Positions 19,402 through 27,196 of a stretch of DNA of 64,000 nucleotides are shown piece by piece. The stretch covers positions 1-64,000 of the forward strand of contig JABDNH010000008.1 in NCBI GenBank assembly GCA_013001055.1, written 5' to 3'. The stretch comes from Sphingomonas sp. Its GTDB lineage: Bacteria; Pseudomonadota; Alphaproteobacteria; Sphingomonadales; Sphingomonadaceae. The position numbers and the translations under genes were made by a program. Numbering within the stretch: the stretch's first letter is position 1; every line of letters starts with the position of its first letter. The notes under the pieces are model-generated. The model did not search any database. It was not told the origin of the DNA and was given only the letters and a program-made list of their open reading frames with translations.

Positions 19402-19856
19402 TGGCCATGGGTGTCGCCTCCTCACGACGTGGCGGGCGCCGGCGGCGCGGCGGCAAACGTGCACCAATGAGCGAAATCAACGTTACGCCCTTCGTCGACG
19501 TGATGCTGGTGCTCCTGATCATCTTCATGGTGACCGCACCGCTCCTGGTGGCGGGCATCGCGGTCGACCTCCCCGAAAGCCGCGCCGAAACGCTCAGCCA
19601 GGACATGGAACCGATCCAACTGTCGATCGACGGCAACGGGCAGATTTCGATCGGCGACCAGCCCATCGCTGCTGCGGAACTGACCGAGCGGCTTGAAGCC
19701 ATCGCCGCCCAGCCTGCACCGCCCGAAGGCCGCCGCGTCTACCTGCGCGCCGACCGCGGGCTCGAATATGGCAGCGTGATGGCCGTCATGGGCGAACTCA
19801 ACCGCGCCGGGCTCAATCGCGTTGCGCTGGTTTCCGTAGGGAGCGATGAGCGGTGA
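19401..19856 (+). CDS. tolR: Tol-Pal stator subunit TolR
   Basis: 151 residues of the ExbD/TolR type. After a basic N-terminus (RRGGRRRRGGKRAP) comes MSEINVTPFVDVMLVLLIIF with the proton-carrying Asp of the single membrane helix, then a periplasmic domain with VDLPESRAE and VYLRADRGLEYG. It works with TolQ. Its final bases overlap the GTG start of tolA (GTGA). Confidence 0.95.
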   Translation: MAMGVASSRRGGRRRRGGKRAPMSEINVTPFVDVMLVLLIIFMVTAPLLVAGIAVDLPESRAETLSQDMEPIQLSIDGNGQISIGDQPIAAAELTERLEAIAAQPAPPEGRRVYLRADRGLEYGSVMAVMGELNRAGLNRVALVSVGSDER

Positions 19857-20599
19857 AACTCGATCGCGCCGAAAGCGTCGGGATTGGCGCAGCGCTGACG
19901 CTCCACGTCGCGCTGGTCGCTGCCTTGTCGCTGCAACTGGCGCGAATGGACAGCGCCCCCGAACCGCCGGCCATCGTCGTGGAATTCGTCGATGAGGTCG
20001 GGCTTGTCGCTGCCGCGCCCGAGCTGGCCACCGCGCCCGCTCCTGCAGAGACCGAGCCTGCCGTCGATCCGCTCGATGCGCCGCCTCTTGAACCTGTCGA
20101 CCCCTCCCCGCCGACCATCACACCCACGCCTTCGCCGCGCGCCGAGCCGACCCCGCCGCGCCCCGCGCAGGAACGCCCGCGCTCGCGCCGAGAACCGGGC
20201 AATCTCGACAATATTCTCGATAATGTCGCCGAAGGCGATCGTGTGACCCCCGGCAGCAACGCGCCGGTGATGGACGCTGCGGCGGCGCAAAATATCGCCC
20301 AGATGATCGGCCGGCAGATCCAGCCCTGTGCCAACCGCCAGATCGACCCCGGTCCGGGTGCCAACGAGATCAGCGTGACGCTCAACCTGCGGCTGACCCG
20401 AACGGGTAGCCTTGCGCGGCCGCCGCAGGTTGTGCGCACCCGCGGCGTCACGCCGTTCAACGAGAAATACGAGCAGCGCGTGAAAGATCTCGCAATTGCC
20501 GCCTATACCGGCTGCTCGCCGCTGCGCGGCCTTCCGCCCGAGCTTTACGACGTCCCGCGCGGCTGGTCGAATATCAACATGACCTACCGCCTGCCCTAG
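19853..20599 (+). CDS. tolA: TolA-like energy transducer with proline-rich spacer
   Basis: 248 residues from a GTG overlapping the tolR stop. One N-terminal membrane helix (IGAALTLHVALVAALSLQLA) is followed by a Pro/Glu/Ala-rich segment (about residues 40-120) and a C-terminal TonB/TolA-like domain with VTLNLRLTRTGSL and YEQRVKDLAIAAYTGC. Enteric TolA has a long Ala/Lys helix as spacer; here proline-rich sequence takes its place and the protein is shorter. It should link TolQR to Pal and TolB across the periplasm. Position in the operon is the main support. Confidence 0.88.
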   Translation: MKLDRAESVGIGAALTLHVALVAALSLQLARMDSAPEPPAIVVEFVDEVGLVAAAPELATAPAPAETEPAVDPLDAPPLEPVDPSPPTITPTPSPRAEPTPPRPAQERPRSRREPGNLDNILDNVAEGDRVTPGSNAPVMDAAAAQNIAQMIGRQIQPCANRQIDPGPGANEISVTLNLRLTRTGSLARPPQVVRTRGVTPFNEKYEQRVKDLAIAAYTGCSPLRGLPPELYDVPRGWSNINMTYRLP

Positions 20600-20611
20600 A
20601 GGAGCCGACCA

Positions 20612-21910
20612 ATGTTCAAGTTTCTCACCGCCCTCCTCCTGCTGCTCGTGCCAGCTGCAGCATTTGCGCAGGAGCCCCCGCCGCTCGAGGTCGATGTCGT
20701 CGGCGGCCAGCAAGGCAACCAGCCGGTCGCCGTTCCCGCCATGGCGGGTGACAGCGCGACGGGGCGCAACATCTCCGCCGTCATCGCCTCGGACCTGCGC
20801 TTTACCGGGGTCCTGTCGCCCATCGGGCCGACCGGCATTCGCGGCCTTGAAGTCGGCGAAGTCACCCGCCCCGACCATGCCTACTGGCGCCGCGCCGGTG
20901 CTACCGCGCTCGTGTCGGGCCAGGTCGATCCGCTTCCCGGCGGGCGTATCCAGGTCAGTTGCTATCTGTTTGACACGGTCACCCGGCTCGAGCTGGAGCG
21001 GCAGGGTTATGCTGTCGATGCCGGCGACTGGCGCCGCGCTGCGCATAGATGCGCCGACATGGTCTATTCGCGCCTGACCGGCGAACAGCCATTCCTCGAC
21101 ACGCGCATCGTGTATGTCGCTGAAACCGGCCCCAAGAATAACCGCGTGAAGCGCATTGCGCTGATGGACAGCGATGGCTCCAACCACCGCTATTTGACCG
21201 ATGGTAGCTATACCGTCGTTACGCCGCGTTTCAGCCCGGATGGCCGCCGTTTGGTCTATATGAGCTACAAAGGCCGCCGTCCGCGGGCGCGCATCATGGA
21301 TCTTGCAACCGGCCAAGATCGCCTGTTGGTGCCTGGCACCGCCTTTACGTTCGCGCCGCGCTTTTCACCCGATGGACGCAATGTGGTCTTCTCGATGGGA
21401 ACGCTCGGCAACAGCGATATCTACGTTGTGTCGGTCAATGGCAGTGAGCCGCGTCGCCTGACCACCGCGGGCGGCGTCGATACGTCACCGAGCTATTCGC
21501 CCGATGGCCGGCGCATCGTCTTCGAAAGCGATCGTTCGGGTTCGCAGCAGCTCTATGTCATGGACGCCGATGGCTCGCAGCAACGCCGGATCAGCTTTGG
21601 CGGCGGGCAATATGCCTCGCCCGCATGGAGCCCGCGCGGCGATCTCATCGCTTATACACGTATCGGCGGCGGCGCGTTTCGCATCGGTATAATGAACCCA
21701 TCGGGCCGCAACGCGCGTTTGCTTACCAACAGCTGGCAGGACGAAGGGCCCAGTTGGGCGCCCAACGGCCAGTTCGTCATGTTCCACCGCACCCGGCAGG
21801 GTTCGGGCGAAGCCTCTTTGTACGCTGTGCCGATCAACGGCGGCCAGCCGCGTCTTATGCCAACCCCGCTGGGGGGATCTGATCCCAGCTGGTCGCCGTT
21901 GAAAAATTAA
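20612..21910 (+). CDS. tolB: Tol-Pal periplasmic beta-propeller TolB
   Basis: 432 residues. A signal peptide (FLTALLLLLVPAAAFAQE) leads into an N-terminal domain and then a propeller of repeated blades of the pattern PRFSPDGRRLVYMS, PRFSPDGRNVVFSM, PSYSPDGRRIVFES and PAWSPRGDLIAYT. TolB binds Pal and is displaced through the Tol motor. It lies 12 bases after tolA and 14 before pal. Confidence 0.96.
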   Translation: MFKFLTALLLLLVPAAAFAQEPPPLEVDVVGGQQGNQPVAVPAMAGDSATGRNISAVIASDLRFTGVLSPIGPTGIRGLEVGEVTRPDHAYWRRAGATALVSGQVDPLPGGRIQVSCYLFDTVTRLELERQGYAVDAGDWRRAAHRCADMVYSRLTGEQPFLDTRIVYVAETGPKNNRVKRIALMDSDGSNHRYLTDGSYTVVTPRFSPDGRRLVYMSYKGRRPRARIMDLATGQDRLLVPGTAFTFAPRFSPDGRNVVFSMGTLGNSDIYVVSVNGSEPRRLTTAGGVDTSPSYSPDGRRIVFESDRSGSQQLYVMDADGSQQRRISFGGGQYASPAWSPRGDLIAYTRIGGGAFRIGIMNPSGRNARLLTNSWQDEGPSWAPNGQFVMFHRTRQGSGEASLYAVPINGGQPRLMPTPLGGSDPSWSPLKN

Positions 21911-21924
21911 TTGGAGAAGCGATT

Positions 21925-22449
21925 ATGAAAAAGAAAACCATGTTTTTCCTTTCCGCTACGGCGCTTGCCATCGCCGGCTGCTCGAGCAAGGACAACGCTG
22001 TCGAGACCGTGCCCGATGCCGGTGACACGTCGAATATCCCGGCGGCGACGGGCGATGCCGATGATGAGATGGATCTTGTCGAACTGCCCGGTGCGCAGGC
22101 CGATCTGATCGCCGCTGCCGGGTCCGACACGGTCTATTTCTCGACCGACGAAAGCGATCTGGATGCAGCCGCGCAAGCGACGCTCAGGGCGCAGGCGGCG
22201 TGGATGTTGGCCAACCCCAATGTGCGCGCCTCGATCGAAGGTCATGCCGACGAACGCGGCACGCGCGAATATAACCTTGCATTGGGTGAACGCCGCGCCA
22301 ACGAAGCGAAGCAATATCTGATGGCCCAAGGTGTCCCGGAACGCCGCCTCACCACCATCAGCTGGGGTAAGGAACGCCCTGTAGCCGTGGGTTCGAACGA
22401 GCAGGCCTGGGCGCAAAACCGCCGCGCCGTGACCGTCGTCGTCCGCTAG
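21925..22449 (+). CDS. pal: Peptidoglycan-associated lipoprotein Pal
   Basis: 174 residues. The lipoprotein signal MKKKTMFFLSATALAIAGC places the acylated cysteine at 19. The C-terminal OmpA-like domain has VYFSTDESDLDAAAQ and the peptidoglycan-binding signature EGHADERGTREYNLALGERR, ending RRAVTVVVR. Pal anchors the outer membrane to the wall and is the end partner of the Tol complex. It is the last gene of the operon, followed by a terminator. Confidence 0.97.
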   Translation: MKKKTMFFLSATALAIAGCSSKDNAVETVPDAGDTSNIPAATGDADDEMDLVELPGAQADLIAAAGSDTVYFSTDESDLDAAAQATLRAQAAWMLANPNVRASIEGHADERGTREYNLALGERRANEAKQYLMAQGVPERRLTTISWGKERPVAVGSNEQAWAQNRRAVTVVVR

Positions 22450-22467
22450 TCGAGCAATTGCCGAACG

Positions 22468-22501
22468 AAAAAGGCCTGGGCGTCGTGCCGGGGCCTTTTT
22501 T
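22468..22501. terminator. Bidirectional rho-independent terminator after pal
   Basis: AAAAAGGCC and GGCCTTTTTT are inverted repeats separated by 15 bases, giving a GC stem with A and T tracts on both flanks. It can end the tol-pal transcript on the plus strand and the convergent Sel1-like gene (22506-22808) on the minus strand. Confidence 0.88.
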
Positions 22502-22505
22502 CGTG

Positions 22506-22808
22506 TCAGGCGGCGCGGGCGACGCCGCTGGTGGCGGCAAGCCAGGCGCGCGCCCCGCGCTGGGCTTCGGCGATTTCGCGCGCGGTCATTTCGTAGCTGA
22601 TTTCCGCGCGGCATTGCTGCGAACGGGTATCGCCGTTGAGCGCAGCCAGATTGAACCACTTATGCGCTTCTATGAGATCCACGGCCACGCCCCCGCGCCC
22701 GGTCGAATAAGTCACGCCCAGTTCGAACAACGCTTCGACATCACCTGCCTCGGCATCGGCCAGGCGGCTCTGGATAAGAAAATCGGCACTCTTCTGACTG
22801 ATCGCCAT
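22506..22808 (-). CDS. Small Sel1-repeat protein
   Basis: 100 residues from the ATG at 22808. It contains DAEAGDVEALFELGVTYSTGRGGVAVDLIEAHKWFNLAALNGD, one and a half Sel1-type repeats, followed by a charged helix with EISYEMTAREIAEAQRGAR. No signal peptide is seen. The function is unknown; the fold suggests protein binding. Convergent with pal. A CtrA-like sequence lies about 45 bases upstream of the start. Confidence 0.8.
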   Translation of the reverse strand: MAISQKSADFLIQSRLADAEAGDVEALFELGVTYSTGRGGVAVDLIEAHKWFNLAALNGDTRSQQCRAEISYEMTAREIAEAQRGARAWLAATSGVARAA

Positions 22809-22850
22809 TGGTCTTCCCCCTCTGTTGTTGGGAAGACATTGCGATTCGGG

Positions 22851-22870
22851 TGTTAAAAAAATGGTTAACG
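22851..22870 (-). promoter_or_regulatory. Possible CtrA-type site
   Basis: On the minus strand the sequence contains GTTAACCAT followed by a T run and TTAAC, close to the alphaproteobacterial CtrA motifs (TTAA-N7-TTAA and TTAACCAT); the spacer here is 8, not 7. It lies between panC (ends 22890) and the start of the small Sel1 gene. Confidence 0.3.
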
Positions 22871-22889
22871 GCAATTCACCATGAAGGGA

Positions 22890-23735
22890 TCACGCCGTCA
22901 TCTTGACCTCGAAATTGTCGATTAATCGCACTTTTCCAAGGAATGCGGCGGCGATCAGGCGGCCCTCTTTCTCGCGCTTGTCGAGCGGCTCGAGCGTGTC
23001 GGGATCGACATAAGCAATATAATCGATGGGTCCGAAACCGGCCTTCGTCAGCTTGGCGCGGGCACCCGACAGCACTGTCTTGACCTCTTTTCCTGCCAAT
23101 ATGTCGCGCCGCGCCTCCTTGAGCGCGTGATTGAGCACCACCGCGGTGGTCCGCTCGTCGGCTGACAGCAGCGCGTTGCGCGAACTCATCGCCAGTCCGT
23201 CTTCTTCGCGCACGGTAATATGGCCGATGATATCGACGCCGAGGTTCAGGTCCCGCGTGAAGCGTCGGATCAGCGCCAACTGCTGGAAATCCTTTTCACC
23301 GAAGATGGCGAGGTCGGGCCGCGTATTGGTGAACAACTTGGTGACGACCGTCGCCACGCCATCGAAATGGCCCGGGCGATGTTCGCCTTCCCAGCGTTCG
23401 GTGATGCCGTCGACATGAACGGTCGTGGCAAATCCATTCGGATAAAAATCCGCAGCGCTCGGCATCCAGAGAAGATCGCAGCCCGCACTCTCCAGCTTCC
23501 TGGCATCCGCATCCTCGTCGCGCGGATAACGATCGAGATCGGCCTTGTCATCGAACTGGAGCGGATTGACGAAGATCGACGCAACCACCTTGTCGGCTCG
23601 CGCACGCGCCTCGCGCACCAGCGCAAGATGGCCTTCATGAAGCGCCCCCATGGTCGGCACCAGCGCCAATGTGCCGTGCGATCGCAGCGCGCTCATCGCC
23701 AGACCCAATCCCTTCAGACCATGAATGATTTGCAC
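22890..23735 (-). CDS. panC: Pantothenate synthetase
   Basis: 281 residues from a GTG at 23735. It has the nucleotide-binding PTMGALHEGHLALV, SIFVNPLQFDDKADLDRYPR, GATVVTKLF-like HFDGVATVVTKLF, IFGEKDFQQLALIRR and AMSSRNALLS, all PanC signatures. It joins pantoate and beta-alanine with ATP to make pantothenate. It is divergent from mipZ; the same panC-mipZ neighbourhood is known in Caulobacter. Confidence 0.96.
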   Translation of the reverse strand: MQIIHGLKGLGLAMSALRSHGTLALVPTMGALHEGHLALVREARARADKVVASIFVNPLQFDDKADLDRYPRDEDADARKLESAGCDLLWMPSAADFYPNGFATTVHVDGITERWEGEHRPGHFDGVATVVTKLFTNTRPDLAIFGEKDFQQLALIRRFTRDLNLGVDIIGHITVREEDGLAMSSRNALLSADERTTAVVLNHALKEARRDILAGKEVKTVLSGARAKLTKAGFGPIDYIAYVDPDTLEPLDKREKEGRLIAAAFLGKVRLIDNFEVKMTA

Positions 23736-23794
23736 CGCACGCGCCTCTCGCCTACCCCATAAGTCAAAGAGTTTGTTTAGGGGGCGAATGGGTG

Positions 23795-24586
23795 ATGGGC
23801 CAGCCGCATTTCATTGTTTTTGCCAACGAAAAGGGCGGGACGGGCAAGTCGACGACCGCTGTTCATACCGCGATCGCGCTCGCCGCATCGGGGCACAAGG
23901 TCGCCGCGCTCGACCTCGACGAACGCCAGCGCACCATGACGCGCTATCTGGAAAACCGCAGCGAGACGATTACCCGGCAGGACAAGGATCTGCCGCAGGC
24001 CAACTATGCGGTGCTCGAGGGTCGGACGGTGGACGACTTCAATGCTGCGATCGAGCAATTGTCGGGCGATGCCGACGTTGTCATCATCGACACGCCGGGC
24101 CGCGATGATGAAATCGCCAAGGCCGCGATCCTCATGGCCAACACATTGGTCACGCCGATGAATGACAGTTTCGTCGATCTCGACCTGATCGGTCAGGTCG
24201 ATCCCGAATCCTACAAGATCAAACGCCCCAGCTTCTATGCCGAACTCATCTGGCAGAGCCGCACCAAGGCGGCCAGCGCTACCGGACGCAGCGTCGACTG
24301 GGTCGTGCTGCGCAATCGTCTCCAGCATATCGACAGCCATAACCTGCGCCGCGTCGGCGCTGCGCTTGATGAATTGGCACGCCGCGTCGGCTTTCGCGTC
24401 ATCCCGGGCCTGAGCGAGCGCGTGATCTACCGCGAGCTGTTTCCGCAAGGCCTAACCATGCTCGACATCGGCGAGTTTGGCGACACCAGCCTCAGCCATG
24501 TCGCCGCACGGCAGGAACTACGCGAAATGGTAGCCGGGCTCGGCATCGAGAGGCCTGCCGGCCCCGCGCTCGTCGTCAACGGCTGA
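23795..24586 (+). CDS. mipZ: Division-plane positioning ATPase MipZ
   Basis: 263 residues from the ATG at 23795; a GTG one codon upstream is equally possible. The deviant Walker A FANEKGGTGKSTTAVH, VVIIDTPGRDD, MNDSFVDLDLIG, DWVVLRNRL and the C-terminal GLSERVIYRELFPQGLTMLDI identify the MipZ branch of the ParA family. MipZ forms a gradient from the poles via ParB and inhibits FtsZ away from midcell. It is followed 7 bases later by the phosphohexomutase gene on the same strand. Confidence 0.94.
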   Translation: MGQPHFIVFANEKGGTGKSTTAVHTAIALAASGHKVAALDLDERQRTMTRYLENRSETITRQDKDLPQANYAVLEGRTVDDFNAAIEQLSGDADVVIIDTPGRDDEIAKAAILMANTLVTPMNDSFVDLDLIGQVDPESYKIKRPSFYAELIWQSRTKAASATGRSVDWVVLRNRLQHIDSHNLRRVGAALDELARRVGFRVIPGLSERVIYRELFPQGLTMLDIGEFGDTSLSHVAARQELREMVAGLGIERPAGPALVVNG

Positions 24587-24593
24587 CTTTCAC

Positions 24594-25955
24594 ATGAGCC
24601 ACGAATTCGATCCGTCCATCCTGCGACAATATGACATTCGCGGCGTCGTTGGCGAAACATTGTCCGAAGCCGACGCGCATGCCCTGGGCCGCTCTTACGC
24701 CACGATGGCAGGCGGCGAAGGCCGCGTTGCCGTGGGCCGCGACGGCCGCGATCACTCGCCCGGGCTCGAAGCTGCCCTGGTGTCGGGACTTGCCGCGGGC
24801 GGCATGGATGTCGTGCGCGTCGGGCTGGGTCCGTCCCCGATGCTCTATTTCGCCGCTGCGACACTCGACGTGATCGGCGGCATCCAGGTCACCGGCAGTC
24901 ACAACCCCGGCGACTATAACGGCTTCAAGATGCTGCTGGGCGGGGACAGTATCCATGGCGAGGCGATCCAGCGACTGGGACGCATCGCGGCGCGCGGCGA
25001 TTGGACCGAGGGGCGCGGCAACGTCGAGGATGCCGATATCGAAGACGCCTATGTCGATCGTCTGGTCGAGGATTTTCGCGGCGGCGACTTCAAGATCGGC
25101 TGGGACGCGGGCAATGGTGCCGCGGGGCCCGTACTCGACAAGCTGCTCGAAAAGCTTCCGGGCGAACATTACGCCATCTTCACGCAGGTCGATGGCAGCT
25201 TTCCCAACCATCACCCCGATCCCACGGTCGAGAAAAACCTCGCGCACCTCAAGGAACTGGTCGTTGAGAACGGCCTCGACTTCGGTATTGCCTTCGATGG
25301 TGACGGCGACCGCATTGGTGCGGTCGATGGGGAAGGTCGCGTCCTGTGGGGCGATCAGCTGCTGATGTTGCTCGCGGGACCCGTGCTCGCAGAGCAACCC
25401 GGAGCCACCATCATCGCCGACGTCAAGGCAAGCCGCACCCTCTTCGAGGACGTTGCCGCCAAAGGCGGGAAACCGTTGATGTGGAAGACCGGCCATAGCC
25501 TCATCAAGGCCAAGATGAAGGAAACCGGCGCGCCGCTCGCGGGCGAGATGAGCGGCCACATCTTCTTCAAACACCGCTGGTATGGTTTCGACGACGCGCT
25601 CTACGCGTCGGTGCGCCTGATCGAAGCTGTCGACGCTTCGGGCAGGAGCCTTAGCCAGCTGCGCGACGACATGCCGCCCACCGTCTCCACCCCCGAAATG
25701 CGCTTCCCCGTTGGCGACAATGACAAATTCCAGGTCATCAACGACCTCCTGCGCAATTTGCGCGACGCGGGGGTCGAGATCGACGAAACCGATGGCGCAC
25801 GCGTTTCGACCGAAGACGGCTGGTGGCTGCTGCGCGCCTCCAACACACAGGACGTGCTGGCGGCGCGCGCCGAAGCCAATGACGAAGCCGGCCTCGACCG
25901 GTTGGTCGCGCAGATTGACGAGGAACTGGGCAAGCTTGGCGTCAGCCGCAGCTAG
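24594..25955 (+). CDS. Phosphomannomutase/phosphoglucomutase
   Basis: 453 residues of the alpha-D-phosphohexomutase family: N-terminal FDPSILRQYDIRGVVGE, phosphoserine loop GGIQVTGSHNPGDYNGFKM (Ser102), the metal loop FDGDGDRIGAVD, sugar-binding GEMSGHIFF, and the phosphate-binding C-terminal domain with EDGWWLLRASNTQ. It converts mannose-6-P or glucose-6-P to the 1-phosphate for polysaccharide and nucleotide-sugar synthesis. TGSHNP is an accepted variant of TASHNP. Its 3' end overlaps the convergent exonuclease gene by four bases. Confidence 0.93.
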   Translation: MSHEFDPSILRQYDIRGVVGETLSEADAHALGRSYATMAGGEGRVAVGRDGRDHSPGLEAALVSGLAAGGMDVVRVGLGPSPMLYFAAATLDVIGGIQVTGSHNPGDYNGFKMLLGGDSIHGEAIQRLGRIAARGDWTEGRGNVEDADIEDAYVDRLVEDFRGGDFKIGWDAGNGAAGPVLDKLLEKLPGEHYAIFTQVDGSFPNHHPDPTVEKNLAHLKELVVENGLDFGIAFDGDGDRIGAVDGEGRVLWGDQLLMLLAGPVLAEQPGATIIADVKASRTLFEDVAAKGGKPLMWKTGHSLIKAKMKETGAPLAGEMSGHIFFKHRWYGFDDALYASVRLIEAVDASGRSLSQLRDDMPPTVSTPEMRFPVGDNDKFQVINDLLRNLRDAGVEIDETDGARVSTEDGWWLLRASNTQDVLAARAEANDEAGLDRLVAQIDEELGKLGVSRS

Positions 25956-26950
25956 TCGTCTTCATCTTCGCGCCCGACGAGATTAAGCTGCCGTGACTTG
26001 ATCTGGTTGATCATGCACCAGTGCATCAGCGCATCTTCGCGGCCGTGCGTGATCCACACTTCCTTGGGGTTAACTTCGCGGATCGTGGTCGTCAGCTCGT
26101 CCCAATCGGCATGATCTGACATGATCAGCGGCAGCTCGACATTGCGTTGGCGCGCACGCTGGCGAATGCGCATCCATCCCGATGCCATGGCGGTGATCGG
26201 CTCGGGCAGACGGCGTGACCAGCGGTCGTTGAGCGCGCCGGGCGGGCAGATGACGATATGGCCGCGCATCTCGTCCTTGGTCGCCTCGGAGACCGGGCGT
26301 AGCTCGCCAAGCTCGACTCCGAGTTCCTCGTAGAGATTGCACAGCCGCTCCATCGCACCGTGATAATAGATCGGCGCATCGTGCCCCATTTCGCGCAGCT
26401 CCTTGATGACGCGCTGCGCCTTGCCGAGCGCATAGGCACCGACCAGCACGCACCGCTCGGGCTCGGCCTCCAGCCGGTCGAGCAGCTTTCGAACCTCGTC
26501 GCTCGTCGGCGGATGACGGAAGACGGGAAGCCCGAACGTCGCTTCGGAAATGAAAATGTCGCACGGCGTCACTTCGAACGGTGCGCAAGTCGGATCCGGA
26601 CGACGCTTGTAATCGCCGGAGACGACCACCCGCTCGCCCTCGTATTCCAGCAGGACTTGCGCCGAGCCCAGCACATGGCCGGCCGGGATGAAAGTCACGT
26701 CCACCTCGCCGATGCGCACCGTTTCGCCATGTTCGACGGGCACGGGGTTTTGCTCGCCGTAGCGCACGCCCATGATCGCCAGTGTCTCGGGCGTCGCCCA
26801 TACCTGGCCGTGCCCGCCGCGCGCATGATCGGCATGGCCGTGCGTTACCAGCGCATTCTCCTTCGCCTCTGACGGGTCGACCCATGCGTCGGCGGGGCGT
26901 ACGTAGATGCCTTCGGGAAAAGGCTCGATCCAGGATCCAAGGCGGGGCAT
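25952..26950 (-). CDS. Ligase-associated DNA damage response exonuclease (MBL/beta-CASP)
   Basis: 332 residues from the ATG at 26950. The metallo-beta-lactamase motif NALVTHGHADHARGG places His37, His39, Asp41 and His42; further on are IPAGHVLGSAQVLLEYEG, VVSGDYKRRPDPTCAPFE, and beta-CASP features ending in LIMSDHADWDEL. This matches the CPSF/SNM1-like exonuclease that clusters with Lhr helicase, an ATP-dependent ligase and PdeM in bacterial repair islands. Helicase and PdeM genes follow here; the ligase does not. It is divergent from a small membrane-protein gene. Confidence 0.9.
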   Translation of the reverse strand: MPRLGSWIEPFPEGIYVRPADAWVDPSEAKENALVTHGHADHARGGHGQVWATPETLAIMGVRYGEQNPVPVEHGETVRIGEVDVTFIPAGHVLGSAQVLLEYEGERVVVSGDYKRRPDPTCAPFEVTPCDIFISEATFGLPVFRHPPTSDEVRKLLDRLEAEPERCVLVGAYALGKAQRVIKELREMGHDAPIYYHGAMERLCNLYEELGVELGELRPVSEATKDEMRGHIVICPPGALNDRWSRRLPEPITAMASGWMRIRQRARQRNVELPLIMSDHADWDELTTTIREVNPKEVWITHGREDALMHWCMINQIKSRQLNLVGREDEDD

Positions 26951-27016
26951 ACCGAGTATCAGTGGTTGAAACGTCAGCCGGGTTCCCGCGTTGATACCCA
27001 AAGAAAGGAATTTTCC

Positions 27017-27196
27017 ATGGAATTTGGCCTTGCCATCACCGCCCTCGCGGGCTTCGTCCTGCTCGCCATCGTCTTCCTGATCGTCATCCGGAAGAACAAG
27101 TCGAGCGACGTGCCGATCGAACGCACCGAGCAGGCAACCAAAGAACTTTATGAAGAAGAACATGAGGACGGCCAGCGCCACGGGGGCAACGCCTGA
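27017..27196 (+). CDS. Small single-pass membrane protein
   Basis: 59 residues, with a ribosome site (AAAGGAA) before the ATG. One N-terminal hydrophobic helix (LAITALAGFVLLAIVFLIVI) precedes a basic stop-transfer (RKNK) and a charged cytoplasmic tail with QATKELYEEEHEDG. No family is recognised. Its stop overlaps the proposed CTG start of the Lhr helicase, so it may be translationally coupled to it. Confidence 0.65.
   Translation: MEFGLAITALAGFVLLAIVFLIVIRKNKSSDVPIERTEQATKELYEEEHEDGQRHGGNA
27182..27186 (+). promoter_or_regulatory. Possible ribosome binding site for a CTG start of lhr
   Basis: A GGGGG run ends six bases before the CTG at 27193. It is the only purine-rich run suitably placed in the interval where the helicase N-terminus must begin. 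Confidence 0.35.

Noticed and set aside
19739-21316. Minus-strand frame of 525 codons opposite tolR, tolA and tolB
   Set aside because: Crosses three known genes; composition is typical of antisense reading.
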